Shown one piece after another: positions 7,823-16,624 of a stretch of 33,339 bases of DNA. Every line of letters starts with the position of its first letter. Position 1 is the first letter of the stretch. This stretch comes from Clostridia bacterium (GTDB lineage Bacteria > Bacillota > Clostridia > Oscillospirales > Butyricicoccaceae). The stretch covers positions 1 to 33,339 of the forward strand of contig JAFQTO010000022.1 in NCBI GenBank assembly GCA_017408985.1, in the 5' to 3' direction. The translations under genes and the position numbers were made by a program. The notes beneath the pieces are model-generated. The model was given only the letters and a program-made list of their open reading frames with translations. It had not been told where the DNA came from and did not search any database.

Positions 7823-9007
7823 TCACGATTTTTTCAATTCCGCCACGGCTTTTTTCAGACATTGGCATTTTTGGGTACCGATAATGCCTCTGTCCTGACA
7901 GAGAGCACAGTCGGGGGTGTTGTCCAGCCAGTCGGCGGCATAGCCCATAGACTCAAGCAGCTGCTTGCGGGCAGACAGTATATCGTCCTTTTGTCTGAGC
8001 AGAGCCTCGCGGCGGGTGCCTGACGAGCGTGCCGCCTGAGAGGAGCACAGCCGAAGCTGACTCTCCAAATCGGCGAAAGCCTCGCTCTTTTTCAGCAGGT
8101 CTTCCAGCCGTTTGCGCTGACGAAGCTCGCGGTTATGGCGCTTCTTCTCAAAAGCCTCCAGCACCTGCGCCTCAAGGGCGTCGTCACGGCTGATGCCCGA
8201 GGGGGCTGTGCCCGCCTGCGACTGCTCCGTGCGCTTTTTGCGCTCGGCTTCGGCTTTTTCTTTTGTGGTGACGCCCATAGCCGCCCAGCGCTCCAGTATG
8301 GCGTTGAGGTAGGGGAAGGACACCTCGTGTATCCGCTCTATCATCCGCTCGTATGCAAGCTTGAGCATCTCGTCGTCAAAGCCGAGAGCTATCCATTTTT
8401 CTATAAACTCCCGCTCACTGTCCGAGGGACGGCGGTTATATATGCCGAACAGACCCATAATGACCGCAACGCGGCTTGTCTTTTCCTTCTGCTGCTCCAA
8501 ATACTCTGCGGCGCGGTCGTAGGTGGTGATGCCCATATCGCTCCATTCGTAGGACAGCCGTTCTATCTCGCGGATGCTCAGCCGTCTGCGGGAGCGGCAA
8601 TGATTGATCATCAGCATCAGCGCGTCGCAGGGCAGGTTGAGCTCGTAATGAACGGTACACAGTATCTCCAGCTCGCGCCTGCTGAGTATCCTGCCCAGCG
8701 CACCCTCAAGATAACTGCACAGCCCCGAAAACTCGGGGTCTCCGTCACGCCGCAGGACAAGCTCCTGCGCGGGAACTTCGGCGGGCGCTTTTGGAGGGAC
8801 GGCGCCCTCGGCAGAAACTATGCCGTAAAGCAGCAGGATGTCGGCGGCTTTGAGCATACGTTTTGCGGGTATATTCAGCGCCTCACATGCCTGAGTGACG
8901 GTGGCTCTGCCGCCGCCGGAGAGCAGATACAGATACAGAATTGCGGCGTCGGGGGAGGCGGCGCGGCATATCATGGACGACGCGGTATGGCTGTCGGCCC
9001 GAAGCAC
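7823..9007 (-). CDS. DnaD domain replication protein with C-terminal DnaI/DnaC-like zinc motif
   Basis: A 394-residue DnaD/DnaB-type protein. DnaD proteins help load the replicative helicase at origins and restart sites. The N-terminal third looks like a winged-helix region (LYLYLLSGGGRATVTQACEAL). Two DnaD_2-like modules follow, the second ending in the typical FPYLNAILERWAAMGV. The last 60 residues carry C-x2-C...C-x-C (CALC and CQC), preceded by GYAADWLDNTP, resembling the N-terminal zinc region of DnaI/DnaC helicase loaders, but no AAA+ domain follows. The GTG start at 9007 is tentative: GGGGGAG is about 21 nt upstream, further than usual. No separate helicase loader gene is adjacent. Confidence 0.82.
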   Translation of the reverse strand: MLRADSHTASSMICRAASPDAAILYLYLLSGGGRATVTQACEALNIPAKRMLKAADILLLYGIVSAEGAVPPKAPAEVPAQELVLRRDGDPEFSGLCSYLEGALGRILSRRELEILCTVHYELNLPCDALMLMINHCRSRRRLSIREIERLSYEWSDMGITTYDRAAEYLEQQKEKTSRVAVIMGLFGIYNRRPSDSEREFIEKWIALGFDDEMLKLAYERMIERIHEVSFPYLNAILERWAAMGVTTKEKAEAERKKRTEQSQAGTAPSGISRDDALEAQVLEAFEKKRHNRELRQRKRLEDLLKKSEAFADLESQLRLCSSQAARSSGTRREALLRQKDDILSARKQLLESMGYAADWLDNTPDCALCQDRGIIGTQKCQCLKKAVAELKKS

Positions 9008-9175
9008 CAGATGCTTTTCCGTAAAGATCTCCCCCTTTTTACAAGTTTACACCTTATTATACCAAAAAAACTCCCAAAGGTAAACAAAAAATCCAAAAAA
9101 GAACAAAAGACCGAAACGCACGAAATCCTGAGCGGCTTTTGTCGAATATTTGGGTGGCTTTTGCGGTTTTTTGGG

Positions 9176-9204
9176 TAGACTTTTTGCGCGCGTGAGTGTA
9201 TAAT
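9176..9204 (+). promoter_or_regulatory. Sigma-A type promoter for the glmU-prs-pth-mfd run
   Basis: TAGACT (9176-9181, four of six consensus bases) and a perfect TATAAT (9199-9204) are 17 bp apart. They lie 42 bp before the glmU-like start codon. Confidence 0.7.
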
Positions 9205-9245
9205 GATAAATGAGTAATTCTGCCTTGACAAAGGAGCGACACGAT

Positions 9246-10358
9246 ATGACAGCAGTCGTATTTTACAATATATCCCGCCGCAGTGCCGCTGCGGAGATTT
9301 TGTCCTACCCCGTTATGTCCTATATGATGGACGTTTGCCCTGATGCCGACAGTTTTTTCTGCTCTTGTGAGCTGGATAATATAGACCTGCGCGCGCGCAC
9401 CTTTGACTCCCTTGAGGGCCTGAGAGATACCCTTGAGGCGAACGACAGGGTGCTTTTGTTTTTTGCCGCAGCACCTGCTCTGCGTGCAGAGACGGTCAAA
9501 CGCCTGCTTGACGAGGCAAAAGGCGGCGTTGCTCTGCTTCACCGCGGCAAGAACAACATCGCCGTATGCGTGAAGGCAGAGCTTTTGAGTGAGGATATCC
9601 TCTCCGCAGGCGCGCAGGTGCAGGTGGAGGTCCCCGACGGCGAGTGGATGACCGCTGACACCATGGAGAATCTCTACGTTCTGCAGGAGCAATTGCGCCG
9701 CAGGATCAATATGGGCTGGATGAAGAAAGGGGTGTTCTTCACTGACCCCAACACCACACATATCAGTCCCTTTGCCACTATCGGCGAGGGTACGGTCATT
9801 TTGCCCAACTGCCAGATATACGGCAAGACCGAGATAGGCGCAGACTGCCGCATCGGCCCCAACTCTATGCTCACCGATGCGGTTATAGGCAACGGCTGTA
9901 CCGTCAACGCATCCCAGATAAATTCCAGCACCGTCGGCGCAGGCACAACGGTAGGGCCCTTTGCCTACGTGCGTCCCGACTGCCGCGTTGGTGAAAACTG
10001 CCGCATAGGCGACTTCGTTGAGCTCAAAAACTCCACCATCGGCGCAGGCACCAAGGTCTCCCATCTCACATACATAGGCGACAGCGATTTCGGCAGCAAG
10101 ATCAACGTCGGCTGCGGCGTGGTCACCGTCAACTACGACGGCAAGCATAAGTACCGCACTCAGGTGGGGGATAACAGCTTTATAGGCTGCAACGTCAACT
10201 TAGTCGCGCCCGTAAAGGTGGAGGACGGTGCGTATATCGCCGCAGGCTCCACCATTACCGACACCGTTCCCGCAGGCGCGCTGGCTGTTGCCCGTCAAAA
10301 GCAGACCGTCAGGGACGGCTGGGCAGACAAACGCAGAAAAGACGGCAAATTAAAATAA
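9246..10358 (+). CDS. glmU: GlmU-like protein: intact acetyltransferase domain, degenerate uridylyltransferase domain
   Basis: A 370-residue GlmU homologue, about 80-90 residues shorter than usual. From about residue 165 on, the left-handed beta-helix acetyltransferase is well preserved, with hexapeptide repeats, the active-site His273 (SHLTYIGD), VNYDGKHKYRTQVGD, and APVKVEDGAYIAAGSTITDTVPAGALAVAR. This half makes GlcNAc-1-phosphate from GlcN-1-phosphate and acetyl-CoA. The N-terminal half keeps some order (YPVMSYMMDV, NDRVLLFFAAAPALRAETVKRLL) but lacks LxxGxGTRM, the LPK lysine, and the GD metal aspartate, which is replaced by AAAP. UTP transfer is therefore probably lost. AAGGAG is 9 nt before the ATG. 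prs follows after 33 nt, the classical glmU-prs order. Confidence 0.9.
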   Translation: MTAVVFYNISRRSAAAEILSYPVMSYMMDVCPDADSFFCSCELDNIDLRARTFDSLEGLRDTLEANDRVLLFFAAAPALRAETVKRLLDEAKGGVALLHRGKNNIAVCVKAELLSEDILSAGAQVQVEVPDGEWMTADTMENLYVLQEQLRRRINMGWMKKGVFFTDPNTTHISPFATIGEGTVILPNCQIYGKTEIGADCRIGPNSMLTDAVIGNGCTVNASQINSSTVGAGTTVGPFAYVRPDCRVGENCRIGDFVELKNSTIGAGTKVSHLTYIGDSDFGSKINVGCGVVTVNYDGKHKYRTQVGDNSFIGCNVNLVAPVKVEDGAYIAAGSTITDTVPAGALAVARQKQTVRDGWADKRRKDGKLK

Positions 10359-10391
10359 TATAAATAATATTAATTCAGGGGGTAAATCACT

Positions 10392-11351
10392 ATGATTTCT
10401 CACGGCACAAAGATCAAGATCTTCGCAGGTAACTCTCATCCTCGTCTTGCTCAGGAGATAGCACAGCAGCTGGGTCTGTCCGTCAGCGACTCTGTTGTCA
10501 AGAAGTTCTCCGACGGCGAGATCTCCGTTTCCATCAACGAGACCGTCCGCGGCTGCGACGTATTCGTCGTTCAGTCCACCTGCAATCCCGTCAACGACCA
10601 CCTTATGGAGCTGCTGATCATGATCGATGCTTTCAAGCGCGCATCGGCAGGCCGTATCACCGCCGTTATTCCCTATTTCGGTTATGCACGTCAGGACAGA
10701 AAAGCCAAGGCCAGAGATCCCATCTCCGCACGTCTGTGCGCAGAACTGCTTGAGGCAGCGGGCGCAGACCGCGTTCTGACCATGGACCTGCACGCATCCC
10801 AGATCCAGGGCTTCTTCAACATCCCCGTTGACAACCTGCTGGGTACCAGCCTGCTCTCCCCCTTCTTTGCACAGATGGTAGGCGACAAGCTGGACGAGTA
10901 CGTTGTCGTATCCCCCGACCTGGGCTCGGTCGTCAGAGCAAGAAAGTTCACCGACAAGCTGGAGCTGCCCCTTGCCATTATCGACAAGCGCCGTCAGCAG
11001 GCTAACGTTTCCGAGGTAATGAACATCATCGGTGACGTCAGAGGCAAGAAGGTCATGCTGGTTGACGATATGATCGACACCGCAGGTACTCTGTGCAACG
11101 CAGCCAAGGCTCTCAAGGAGATCGGCGGCGCAAAGGAGATCTATGCCTGCGCAACCCACGGCGTTTTGTCCGGCCCCGCTATCCAGCGCATCCAGGACAG
11201 CCCCATCAGCAAGATCTACCTGCTTGACACCATCCCCATGACCGAGGACAAGCTCATCGACAAGATCGAGGTGCTGCCCGTCTCCAAGATGTTCAGCGAA
11301 GCCATCGAGTGTGTCTATGAGGAGACCTCCATCTCCAAGCTGTTCAGATAA
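10392..11351 (+). CDS. prs: Ribose-phosphate pyrophosphokinase (PRPP synthetase)
   Basis: A 319-residue class I PRPP synthetase, full length. It transfers pyrophosphate from ATP to ribose-5-phosphate to make PRPP for nucleotide, histidine and tryptophan synthesis. Visible motifs are KKFSDGEISVSINE (N-terminal), YFGYARQDRKAK (ATP flexible loop region), DLHASQIQGFF (metal site) and the PRPP loop VMLVDDMIDTAGT. The ribosome site CAGGGGG is 8 nt before the ATG. It sits between glmU and pth, as in many Firmicutes. Confidence 0.97.
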   Translation: MISHGTKIKIFAGNSHPRLAQEIAQQLGLSVSDSVVKKFSDGEISVSINETVRGCDVFVVQSTCNPVNDHLMELLIMIDAFKRASAGRITAVIPYFGYARQDRKAKARDPISARLCAELLEAAGADRVLTMDLHASQIQGFFNIPVDNLLGTSLLSPFFAQMVGDKLDEYVVVSPDLGSVVRARKFTDKLELPLAIIDKRRQQANVSEVMNIIGDVRGKKVMLVDDMIDTAGTLCNAAKALKEIGGAKEIYACATHGVLSGPAIQRIQDSPISKIYLLDTIPMTEDKLIDKIEVLPVSKMFSEAIECVYEETSISKLFR

Positions 11352-11368
11352 AATCGGAGGAAACGGCT

Positions 11369-11965
11369 ATTTTCAGACGAAAAAAAGAGACCGCGCCTGC
11401 CACGGTAGACTATATCGTGGCAGGCCTGGGCAATCCCGGCTCCAAATATGAGCGTACCCGCCACAACGCGGGCTTCATCGCAGCCGACAAGCTGTGCGAC
11501 AGTTTGGGCGGCGGCAGGATGAAGAAGGTCAAGTGCAAGGCGCTTTACGAAATATGCTCGTTGGGCGGCCGCAATATACTGATAATGAAGCCTCAGACCT
11601 ATATGAATCTTTCGGGTGAGGCGGTGCGCGATATGGCGGAGGCTTTCAAGGTCCCCCCTGAGCGCATAATCGTCGTGTACGACGATATCTCCATTCCCGA
11701 GGGCACCTTGCGTATCCGCGCATCGGGCTCGGCAGGCGGGCACAACGGTATGAAGAGCATCATTTACCAGCTGCAGAGCGACCAATTCCCCCGTATCAGG
11801 ATAGGCGTAGGCGCTCCGCAGGGTGAGGACCTTGCCGACTACGTGCTGGATATTATGGACGGTGACACCCTCAAGGGCGCCGCCTCTGCCGCCGATGCCG
11901 CCGTCACCCTTATCGAAAAGGGCGTGCAGGAGGCTATGCAGAGGTTCAACAACAAAAAAGGCTGA
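11369..11965 (+). CDS. pth: Peptidyl-tRNA hydrolase, apparent ATT start
   Basis: Peptidyl-tRNA hydrolase releases peptides from stalled peptidyl-tRNAs. Core motifs are AGLGNPGSKYERTRHNAGF (with the catalytic His), KPQTYMNLSG, the active Asp in VYDDISIPEG, and GSAGGHNGMKSI. Starting at the first conventional codon (GTG at 11417) would cut the first beta strand, and no ribosome site precedes it. An in-frame ATT at 11369 lies exactly 8 nt after GGAGG (11356-11360) and gives a 198-residue protein beginning FRRKKETAPATVDYIVAGLG, a typical clostridial N-terminus. I therefore prefer ATT. The prs stop is 17 nt upstream. Confidence 0.9.
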   Translation: MFRRKKETAPATVDYIVAGLGNPGSKYERTRHNAGFIAADKLCDSLGGGRMKKVKCKALYEICSLGGRNILIMKPQTYMNLSGEAVRDMAEAFKVPPERIIVVYDDISIPEGTLRIRASGSAGGHNGMKSIIYQLQSDQFPRIRIGVGAPQGEDLADYVLDIMDGDTLKGAASAADAAVTLIEKGVQEAMQRFNNKKG

Positions 11966-11992
11966 AACGACAGTCTCCGACAGTTTTCGACA

Positions 11993-12015
11993 CCCCGTCA
12001 AATTTTTTGACGGGG
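11993..12015. repeat. Perfect stem-loop between pth and mfd
   Basis: CCCCGTCAAA and TTTGACGGGG pair over 10 bp around a 3-nt loop. No T tract follows, so it is not a typical terminator; it may shape the pth-mfd message or stabilise its 3' end. Confidence 0.6.
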
Positions 12016-12059
12016 CAATACCCGTTGTATGCAAAAACGAAAAAGGGGGTGCAGGCAGT

Positions 12060-15000
12060 ATGAAAAATCTCGTTGCCGCCGTCAAAGATATGCAGGAGTA
12101 CAGAAGTCTGCTGCAGGAACTCAAGGGCGGCAAAAGGGTGTCACTCTACGGAGCGGCGCCCGTTCACCGTGCTCATCTTGCCTCGGCGCTTTACGAGGAT
12201 CTGGGCAGACCTCTGTGCATCATCACCGCCGACGATGCTTCCGCGCGGCATTTTGCCGCCGATATGGAGAGCTTTTTGGGACTCAGGCCCGCCGTTCTGC
12301 CCTCCCGCGATATGATTTTCCACGATGCCGAGGGCGTGTCCCGTGAGACCGAGCAGCAGCGCCTTGACGCGCTGTACGGTCTTGCCTGCGGCAGCAGCAG
12401 GATCATCATCGGCGCTGCCGAGGCATTCTCCCTGCGCACTATGCCCAAAGACAGACTTCTCTCCTGCGCCACCGTTATCGAGGAGGGCAAAAGCTACGAT
12501 CCGGTCGAGCTTTGCGGGATCTTGGTAAACTGCGGCTATACCCGATGCCAGCAGATAGAGGGTGCAGGTCAGTTTGCCCTGCGCGGCGGCATACTTGACA
12601 TATTCCCCGCAGGCAGCAAAAACCCCGTCAGAGCCGAGTTCTGGGGCGACGACGTTGACCTGTTATCCGAGTTTGACGTGCTGACCCAAAGGCGTACCGA
12701 CAGAATAGACAAAGTCACCGTTCTGCCCTCCAAAGAAGTCCTGCCCCGTCTCAGCGATGGGGGAGTGGAGGGCTTCTGCGCCGCACTCAACAAATACGCC
12801 GCACGCAAAAGTTGTCTGCCCGAGCTCAGTACCCGTATGCTTGCAGACAGCGAAAAGGCGCAGGCCGGCTCGCTGTTCTGCGCCGACAGATGGATAGATT
12901 TCGTCTACCCCTTTGCCACCGCGCTGGATCATCTCAGCGAGGACACGGTGGTCATATTCAGCGACATCGCCGCCGTAAAAGCCGCCCTGCACAGCTGCAG
13001 TCTGCGCTACACCGAGGATATGAAGGACCTGCTTGAGCGGGGCGCCGTACCTCCCTCAAAGCAGGGCTGGTGTCTGTCCGAGGGGCAGTTTTTTGCCGCA
13101 CTTTCAGACCGCGCCGCTGCCGAGATGTCCAGCTTTCTGGCATCAAGCACCCTGCCCGTGGACGCGATTTTGTCCCTCAACGCCAAACAGCTGCCCTCCT
13201 GCGGCAGTGCCGACACGCTGGCAGGCGATCTGGAGAACTACGCTCAGCACGGCTACAGACTTTTTGCCCTTGCAGGGGGCGAGACCCGTGCCAAATCTCT
13301 GGGCGAGATACTGGCTGACCGCGGATTTTCCTGCGTCAGGGAGTCGGATGGGCTGACTGCGGGCAGAGTGTGCGTTCTGAGCAGCAGTCTGTCATCGGGC
13401 TTTGAGTATCCGGGCATAGGTCTTGCCGTTATAGCCCAGGGCGAGGGCAGAAGCCGTCCCGTAAAGCGCAAAAAAACGGGAGGCAGCAAAAATCACATCC
13501 AAAGCTTCAACGACCTTGTACCCGGTGACCTGGTGGTTCACGAAAACCACGGAATCGGCAGGTTCGTGTCTCTTGAGCGTATTCAGGTTGAGGGCGCGTG
13601 GCGGGATTATATCAAAATATCCTTTGACGGCAGTGACGTGGTGTTCGTGCCCGCCACCGCCCTGCATCTTATCAGCAAATATATCGGCGCGGGCGAAAAT
13701 ACCGCCGTCAAGCTGTCCAAATTAGGCGGTGTCAGCTGGGAAAAAGCCAAAGCGAGAGCCAAAAAATCGGCACGTGACCTTGCCGAGGGGCTTATCAAGC
13801 TGTACGCCGCCCGTCAGCGGATAGAGGGGTTCGCTTTTGAGCCCGACAGCGACTGGCAGAGAGCCTTTGAGGAGGCGTTTGAGTTTGAGGAGACCGAGGA
13901 TCAGCTTTACTGCACTCAGGAGATAAAGCACGATATGCAAAAGCCTTGCCCCATGGACCGCCTGCTGTGCGGTGACGTGGGCTTCGGCAAGACCGAGGTA
14001 GCCTTCCGCGCCGTGATGAAGTGCATCCTCTCGGGCAAGCAGGCAGCCATACTTGCTCCCACCACCGTGCTGGCGCGCCAGCATTTCGTGTCGGCAAGTC
14101 AGCGGTTTTCCTCCTACCCGATCAAAATAGAGATGATGAGCAGGTTTCGCACCCCTTTGCAGCTCAAAGCCACCGCGGGCAGGGTGAAAAGCGGCGAGTG
14201 CGACCTGCTTATCGGCACCCACAGAATACTGCAAAAGGACGTTAACTTCAAGGATCTGGGTCTGCTTGTGGTGGACGAGGAACAGCGGTTCGGCGTTTCA
14301 CACAAGGAGAAAATTAAACAGATGACTCAGGCGGTGGACGTGCTGACCTTGTCTGCAACCCCTATACCCCGCACCCTCAATATGGCGCTGTCGGGCATCA
14401 AGGATATGTCGGTGCTGGAGGAAGCTCCCGTGGGCAGACAGCCGGTGCAGACCTACGTGCTTGAGCACGACGAGCCGGTCATCCACGACGCTATCCGCCG
14501 TGAACTTGGCAGGGGCGGTCAGGTGTACTATCTGTACAACCGCGTGGAGACCATAGAGCGCGTAGCATCCCGCCTGCGCGGGGTGTTTCCCGACGTGAAT
14601 ATCGCAACCGCCCACGGCAAAATGGACGAGCGCACCTTAAGCGACGTGATGAACGGTATGTACTCGGGCGAGATATCCATACTGGTCTGCACCACCATTA
14701 TAGAAACGGGCGTGGATATCCCCAACGTCAACACCCTAATCATCGAGGATGCCGACAAAATGGGGCTCAGTCAGCTTCATCAGATCCGCGGCAGGGTGGG
14801 ACGCTCCTCACGACGCGCCTACGCATACCTGACCTACCGTCGGGGCAAGGTGCTCACCGAGATATCCCAGAAGCGTCTGTCTGCCATCCGTGAGTTTGCC
14901 GAGTTCGGCTCGGGCTTCAAGATAGCTATGCGCGACCTTGAGATACGGGGCGCGGGCAATCTTCTGGGTGCCGAACAGAGCGGGCATATGATGAGCGTGG

Positions 15001-15518
15001 GCTACGATATGTACCTGCAGCTGCTTGAGGAGGCGACGCTGGAGCTCAAAGGCGAAAAGCCCAGGCCCAAAACCGACTGCACCGCCGATATCTTCGTATC
15101 GGCAAGCCTGCCTCAGACATACATATCCGATGCGGGCACCCGCGTGGACGTTTATCGCCGCATAGCCGCCATAACCGATATCGACGATTTCAGGGATATG
15201 CAGGACGAGCTTATAGACCGCTTCGGTGATATCCCCGCACCTGCCCAGGCGCTGTTGGATATTGCCCTTTTGCGTGCCGACGCCTCCGGGCTTGACATCA
15301 AAGAGATCTCACAAAAGAGCGGAAAGCTCTACTTCTACCTCCGCGACATCAAGCCCGAAAGGGTGCTTGCTCTGTGCGCTCTGCCCGACTTCAAGGTGCG
15401 CCTTGCGGTCAGCGCGGGGGATAAGCCTAACTTCGCTCTTAAACTCAAGCCGGGAGAGAATCCGCTGACGGCAGCCAAAAAACTTGTTGCAGCATACGGA
15501 GAGGGGGACAGAGGATGA
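12060..15518 (+). CDS. mfd: Transcription-repair coupling factor Mfd
   Basis: A 1152-residue Mfd, full length. It pushes stalled RNA polymerase off damaged DNA and recruits UvrA. The order is a UvrB-like N-terminal module, then the RNA polymerase-interaction domain (VPGDLVVHENHGIGRFVSLERIQVEG), then RecG-like helicase lobes with Walker A GDVGFGKTE, Walker B DEEQ, TLSATPIPRTL and RGRVGRSSRRAYAYL, and finally the translocation-in-RecG segment (RGAGNLLGAEQSGHM) and C-terminal TRCF domain. The ATG at 12060 follows AAAGGGGGTG at about 8 nt; the frame stays open further upstream through pth, but that part is not Mfd. Its stop overlaps the next start (ATGA). Confidence 0.96.
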   Translation: MKNLVAAVKDMQEYRSLLQELKGGKRVSLYGAAPVHRAHLASALYEDLGRPLCIITADDASARHFAADMESFLGLRPAVLPSRDMIFHDAEGVSRETEQQRLDALYGLACGSSRIIIGAAEAFSLRTMPKDRLLSCATVIEEGKSYDPVELCGILVNCGYTRCQQIEGAGQFALRGGILDIFPAGSKNPVRAEFWGDDVDLLSEFDVLTQRRTDRIDKVTVLPSKEVLPRLSDGGVEGFCAALNKYAARKSCLPELSTRMLADSEKAQAGSLFCADRWIDFVYPFATALDHLSEDTVVIFSDIAAVKAALHSCSLRYTEDMKDLLERGAVPPSKQGWCLSEGQFFAALSDRAAAEMSSFLASSTLPVDAILSLNAKQLPSCGSADTLAGDLENYAQHGYRLFALAGGETRAKSLGEILADRGFSCVRESDGLTAGRVCVLSSSLSSGFEYPGIGLAVIAQGEGRSRPVKRKKTGGSKNHIQSFNDLVPGDLVVHENHGIGRFVSLERIQVEGAWRDYIKISFDGSDVVFVPATALHLISKYIGAGENTAVKLSKLGGVSWEKAKARAKKSARDLAEGLIKLYAARQRIEGFAFEPDSDWQRAFEEAFEFEETEDQLYCTQEIKHDMQKPCPMDRLLCGDVGFGKTEVAFRAVMKCILSGKQAAILAPTTVLARQHFVSASQRFSSYPIKIEMMSRFRTPLQLKATAGRVKSGECDLLIGTHRILQKDVNFKDLGLLVVDEEQRFGVSHKEKIKQMTQAVDVLTLSATPIPRTLNMALSGIKDMSVLEEAPVGRQPVQTYVLEHDEPVIHDAIRRELGRGGQVYYLYNRVETIERVASRLRGVFPDVNIATAHGKMDERTLSDVMNGMYSGEISILVCTTIIETGVDIPNVNTLIIEDADKMGLSQLHQIRGRVGRSSRRAYAYLTYRRGKVLTEISQKRLSAIREFAEFGSGFKIAMRDLEIRGAGNLLGAEQSGHMMSVGYDMYLQLLEEATLELKGEKPRPKTDCTADIFVSASLPQTYISDAGTRVDVYRRIAAITDIDDFRDMQDELIDRFGDIPAPAQALLDIALLRADASGLDIKEISQKSGKLYFYLRDIKPERVLALCALPDFKVRLAVSAGDKPNFALKLKPGENPLTAAKKLVAAYGEGDRG

Positions 15519-16492
15519 AAAGATCGGCAGCCGCAGTGATGATTCTTGCTCTGTGCCTGACCCTCTGTTCCTGCCGCGGTAAGGCTGCGGCGATGACGGT
15601 GGGGGATAGTAAGATAGAGCAGGCGGAATACGTGTTCTACCTCAATTACAACCGTCTTAAGCTGTTCGGCGAGTGCGACAGTTATACCAACGCCCAGCTG
15701 CAGAGCGCCAGACAGGCGGCGATAGTGCAGATAGTCACAGCCCAAACGGTACGGGAAAAATGCCGTGAGCTGGGTATTGAACCCGATGACAGACAGCTTG
15801 CGCAGGCAGGCAGCGAAAAAGCCGACCTTACAGCCTCGTTGGGCGGCAAAAAGGGGTTCGAAAAATACCTCAAGACCTCCTGCCTCACCGAGCGCACCTA
15901 TGACAAGCTGAGCCAAAACGATCTGTACTACAGCCTGCTGCTCGACCATTACACACGGCAGAACGAGGCAAAATATACCACCGAATACCTGCAGGACTAT
16001 TACGCAGACAACTATATATGGCTCAAGTACATCCGTCTGTCGCTGCATACCGACACGGGCGAAAGGGTAAGCGCAAAAGAAGAGCAAAAGATATCCGGAC
16101 TTGCCGATACCGTTGCCCAAAAGGCAAAAAACGGCAGTGATTTTGACGAGCTTATATGGAGCTACAGCGACGACAGCGGCGTTGCGGGCGGCAGTGAGGG
16201 CGTGATAATCAGCCGTCGGGCAGGCGAGAGTCAGGCGTACGTGCAGGCGGCGTTTGAAATAGCGGAGGGCGAAACAAGCGGCGTTATAACCCAGAGTGAC
16301 GGGCTGTATATCGTCAAAAGGCTGAACGCGCCGCCTGAGTATCTGGAACCCAACCTTGACGGGGTAAAAAACGACGCCGCAGAGAGTGATTTTGCCCTGC
16401 AATTAGCTGAATGGACAGCGCAGGCACAGGTGGAGCTCAAAAAATCGGTGGACAAGATAACCTTTGGCAATATGCACAAATACGTGAAGTAA
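15515..16492 (+). CDS. PrsA-like peptidyl-prolyl isomerase lipoprotein
   Basis: A 325-residue predicted lipoprotein. A signal peptide with lipobox LCSC places the acylated cysteine at residue 20. An N-terminal chaperone-like (SurA_N) part follows, then a parvulin-type rotamase region around residues 165-270 (IRLSLHTDTG, SDFDELIWSYSDDSG, IAEGETSGVITQSDGLYIVKRL). PrsA proteins help secreted proteins fold outside the membrane. It overlaps the mfd stop codon by 4 nt, so the two are translationally coupled, an arrangement conserved in Clostridia. The parvulin domain is somewhat divergent, so isomerase activity is likely but not certain. Confidence 0.87.
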   Translation: MKRSAAAVMILALCLTLCSCRGKAAAMTVGDSKIEQAEYVFYLNYNRLKLFGECDSYTNAQLQSARQAAIVQIVTAQTVREKCRELGIEPDDRQLAQAGSEKADLTASLGGKKGFEKYLKTSCLTERTYDKLSQNDLYYSLLLDHYTRQNEAKYTTEYLQDYYADNYIWLKYIRLSLHTDTGERVSAKEEQKISGLADTVAQKAKNGSDFDELIWSYSDDSGVAGGSEGVIISRRAGESQAYVQAAFEIAEGETSGVITQSDGLYIVKRLNAPPEYLEPNLDGVKNDAAESDFALQLAEWTAQAQVELKKSVDKITFGNMHKYVK

Positions 16493-16569
16493 AAATTATG
16501 AAAAACTCCCAAAAACCCGTGGCGTTTACCCTGCTCCCGTGCATAAGCCGCCACACAAAATAACAGCAA

Positions 16570-16606
16570 AAACAGCCTGCTTCGGTATATTTACCGAGCA
16601 GGCTGC
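16570..16606. terminator. Bidirectional terminator between prsA-like and MBL genes
   Basis: AGCCTGCTTCGGTA pairs with TACCGAGCAGGCT (one bulged T) between two convergent genes. The minus-strand side ends in TTTTTGCTGTTATTTTG; the plus side is less T-rich. Confidence 0.75.
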
Positions 16607-16624
16607 TGTGTTGTTGTGAATAGT

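Noticed and set aside
11823-12059. Upstream extension of the mfd frame by 79 codons
   Set aside because: It overlaps pth in another frame and has Pro/Ser low-complexity translation; the ATG at 12060 has a ribosome site.
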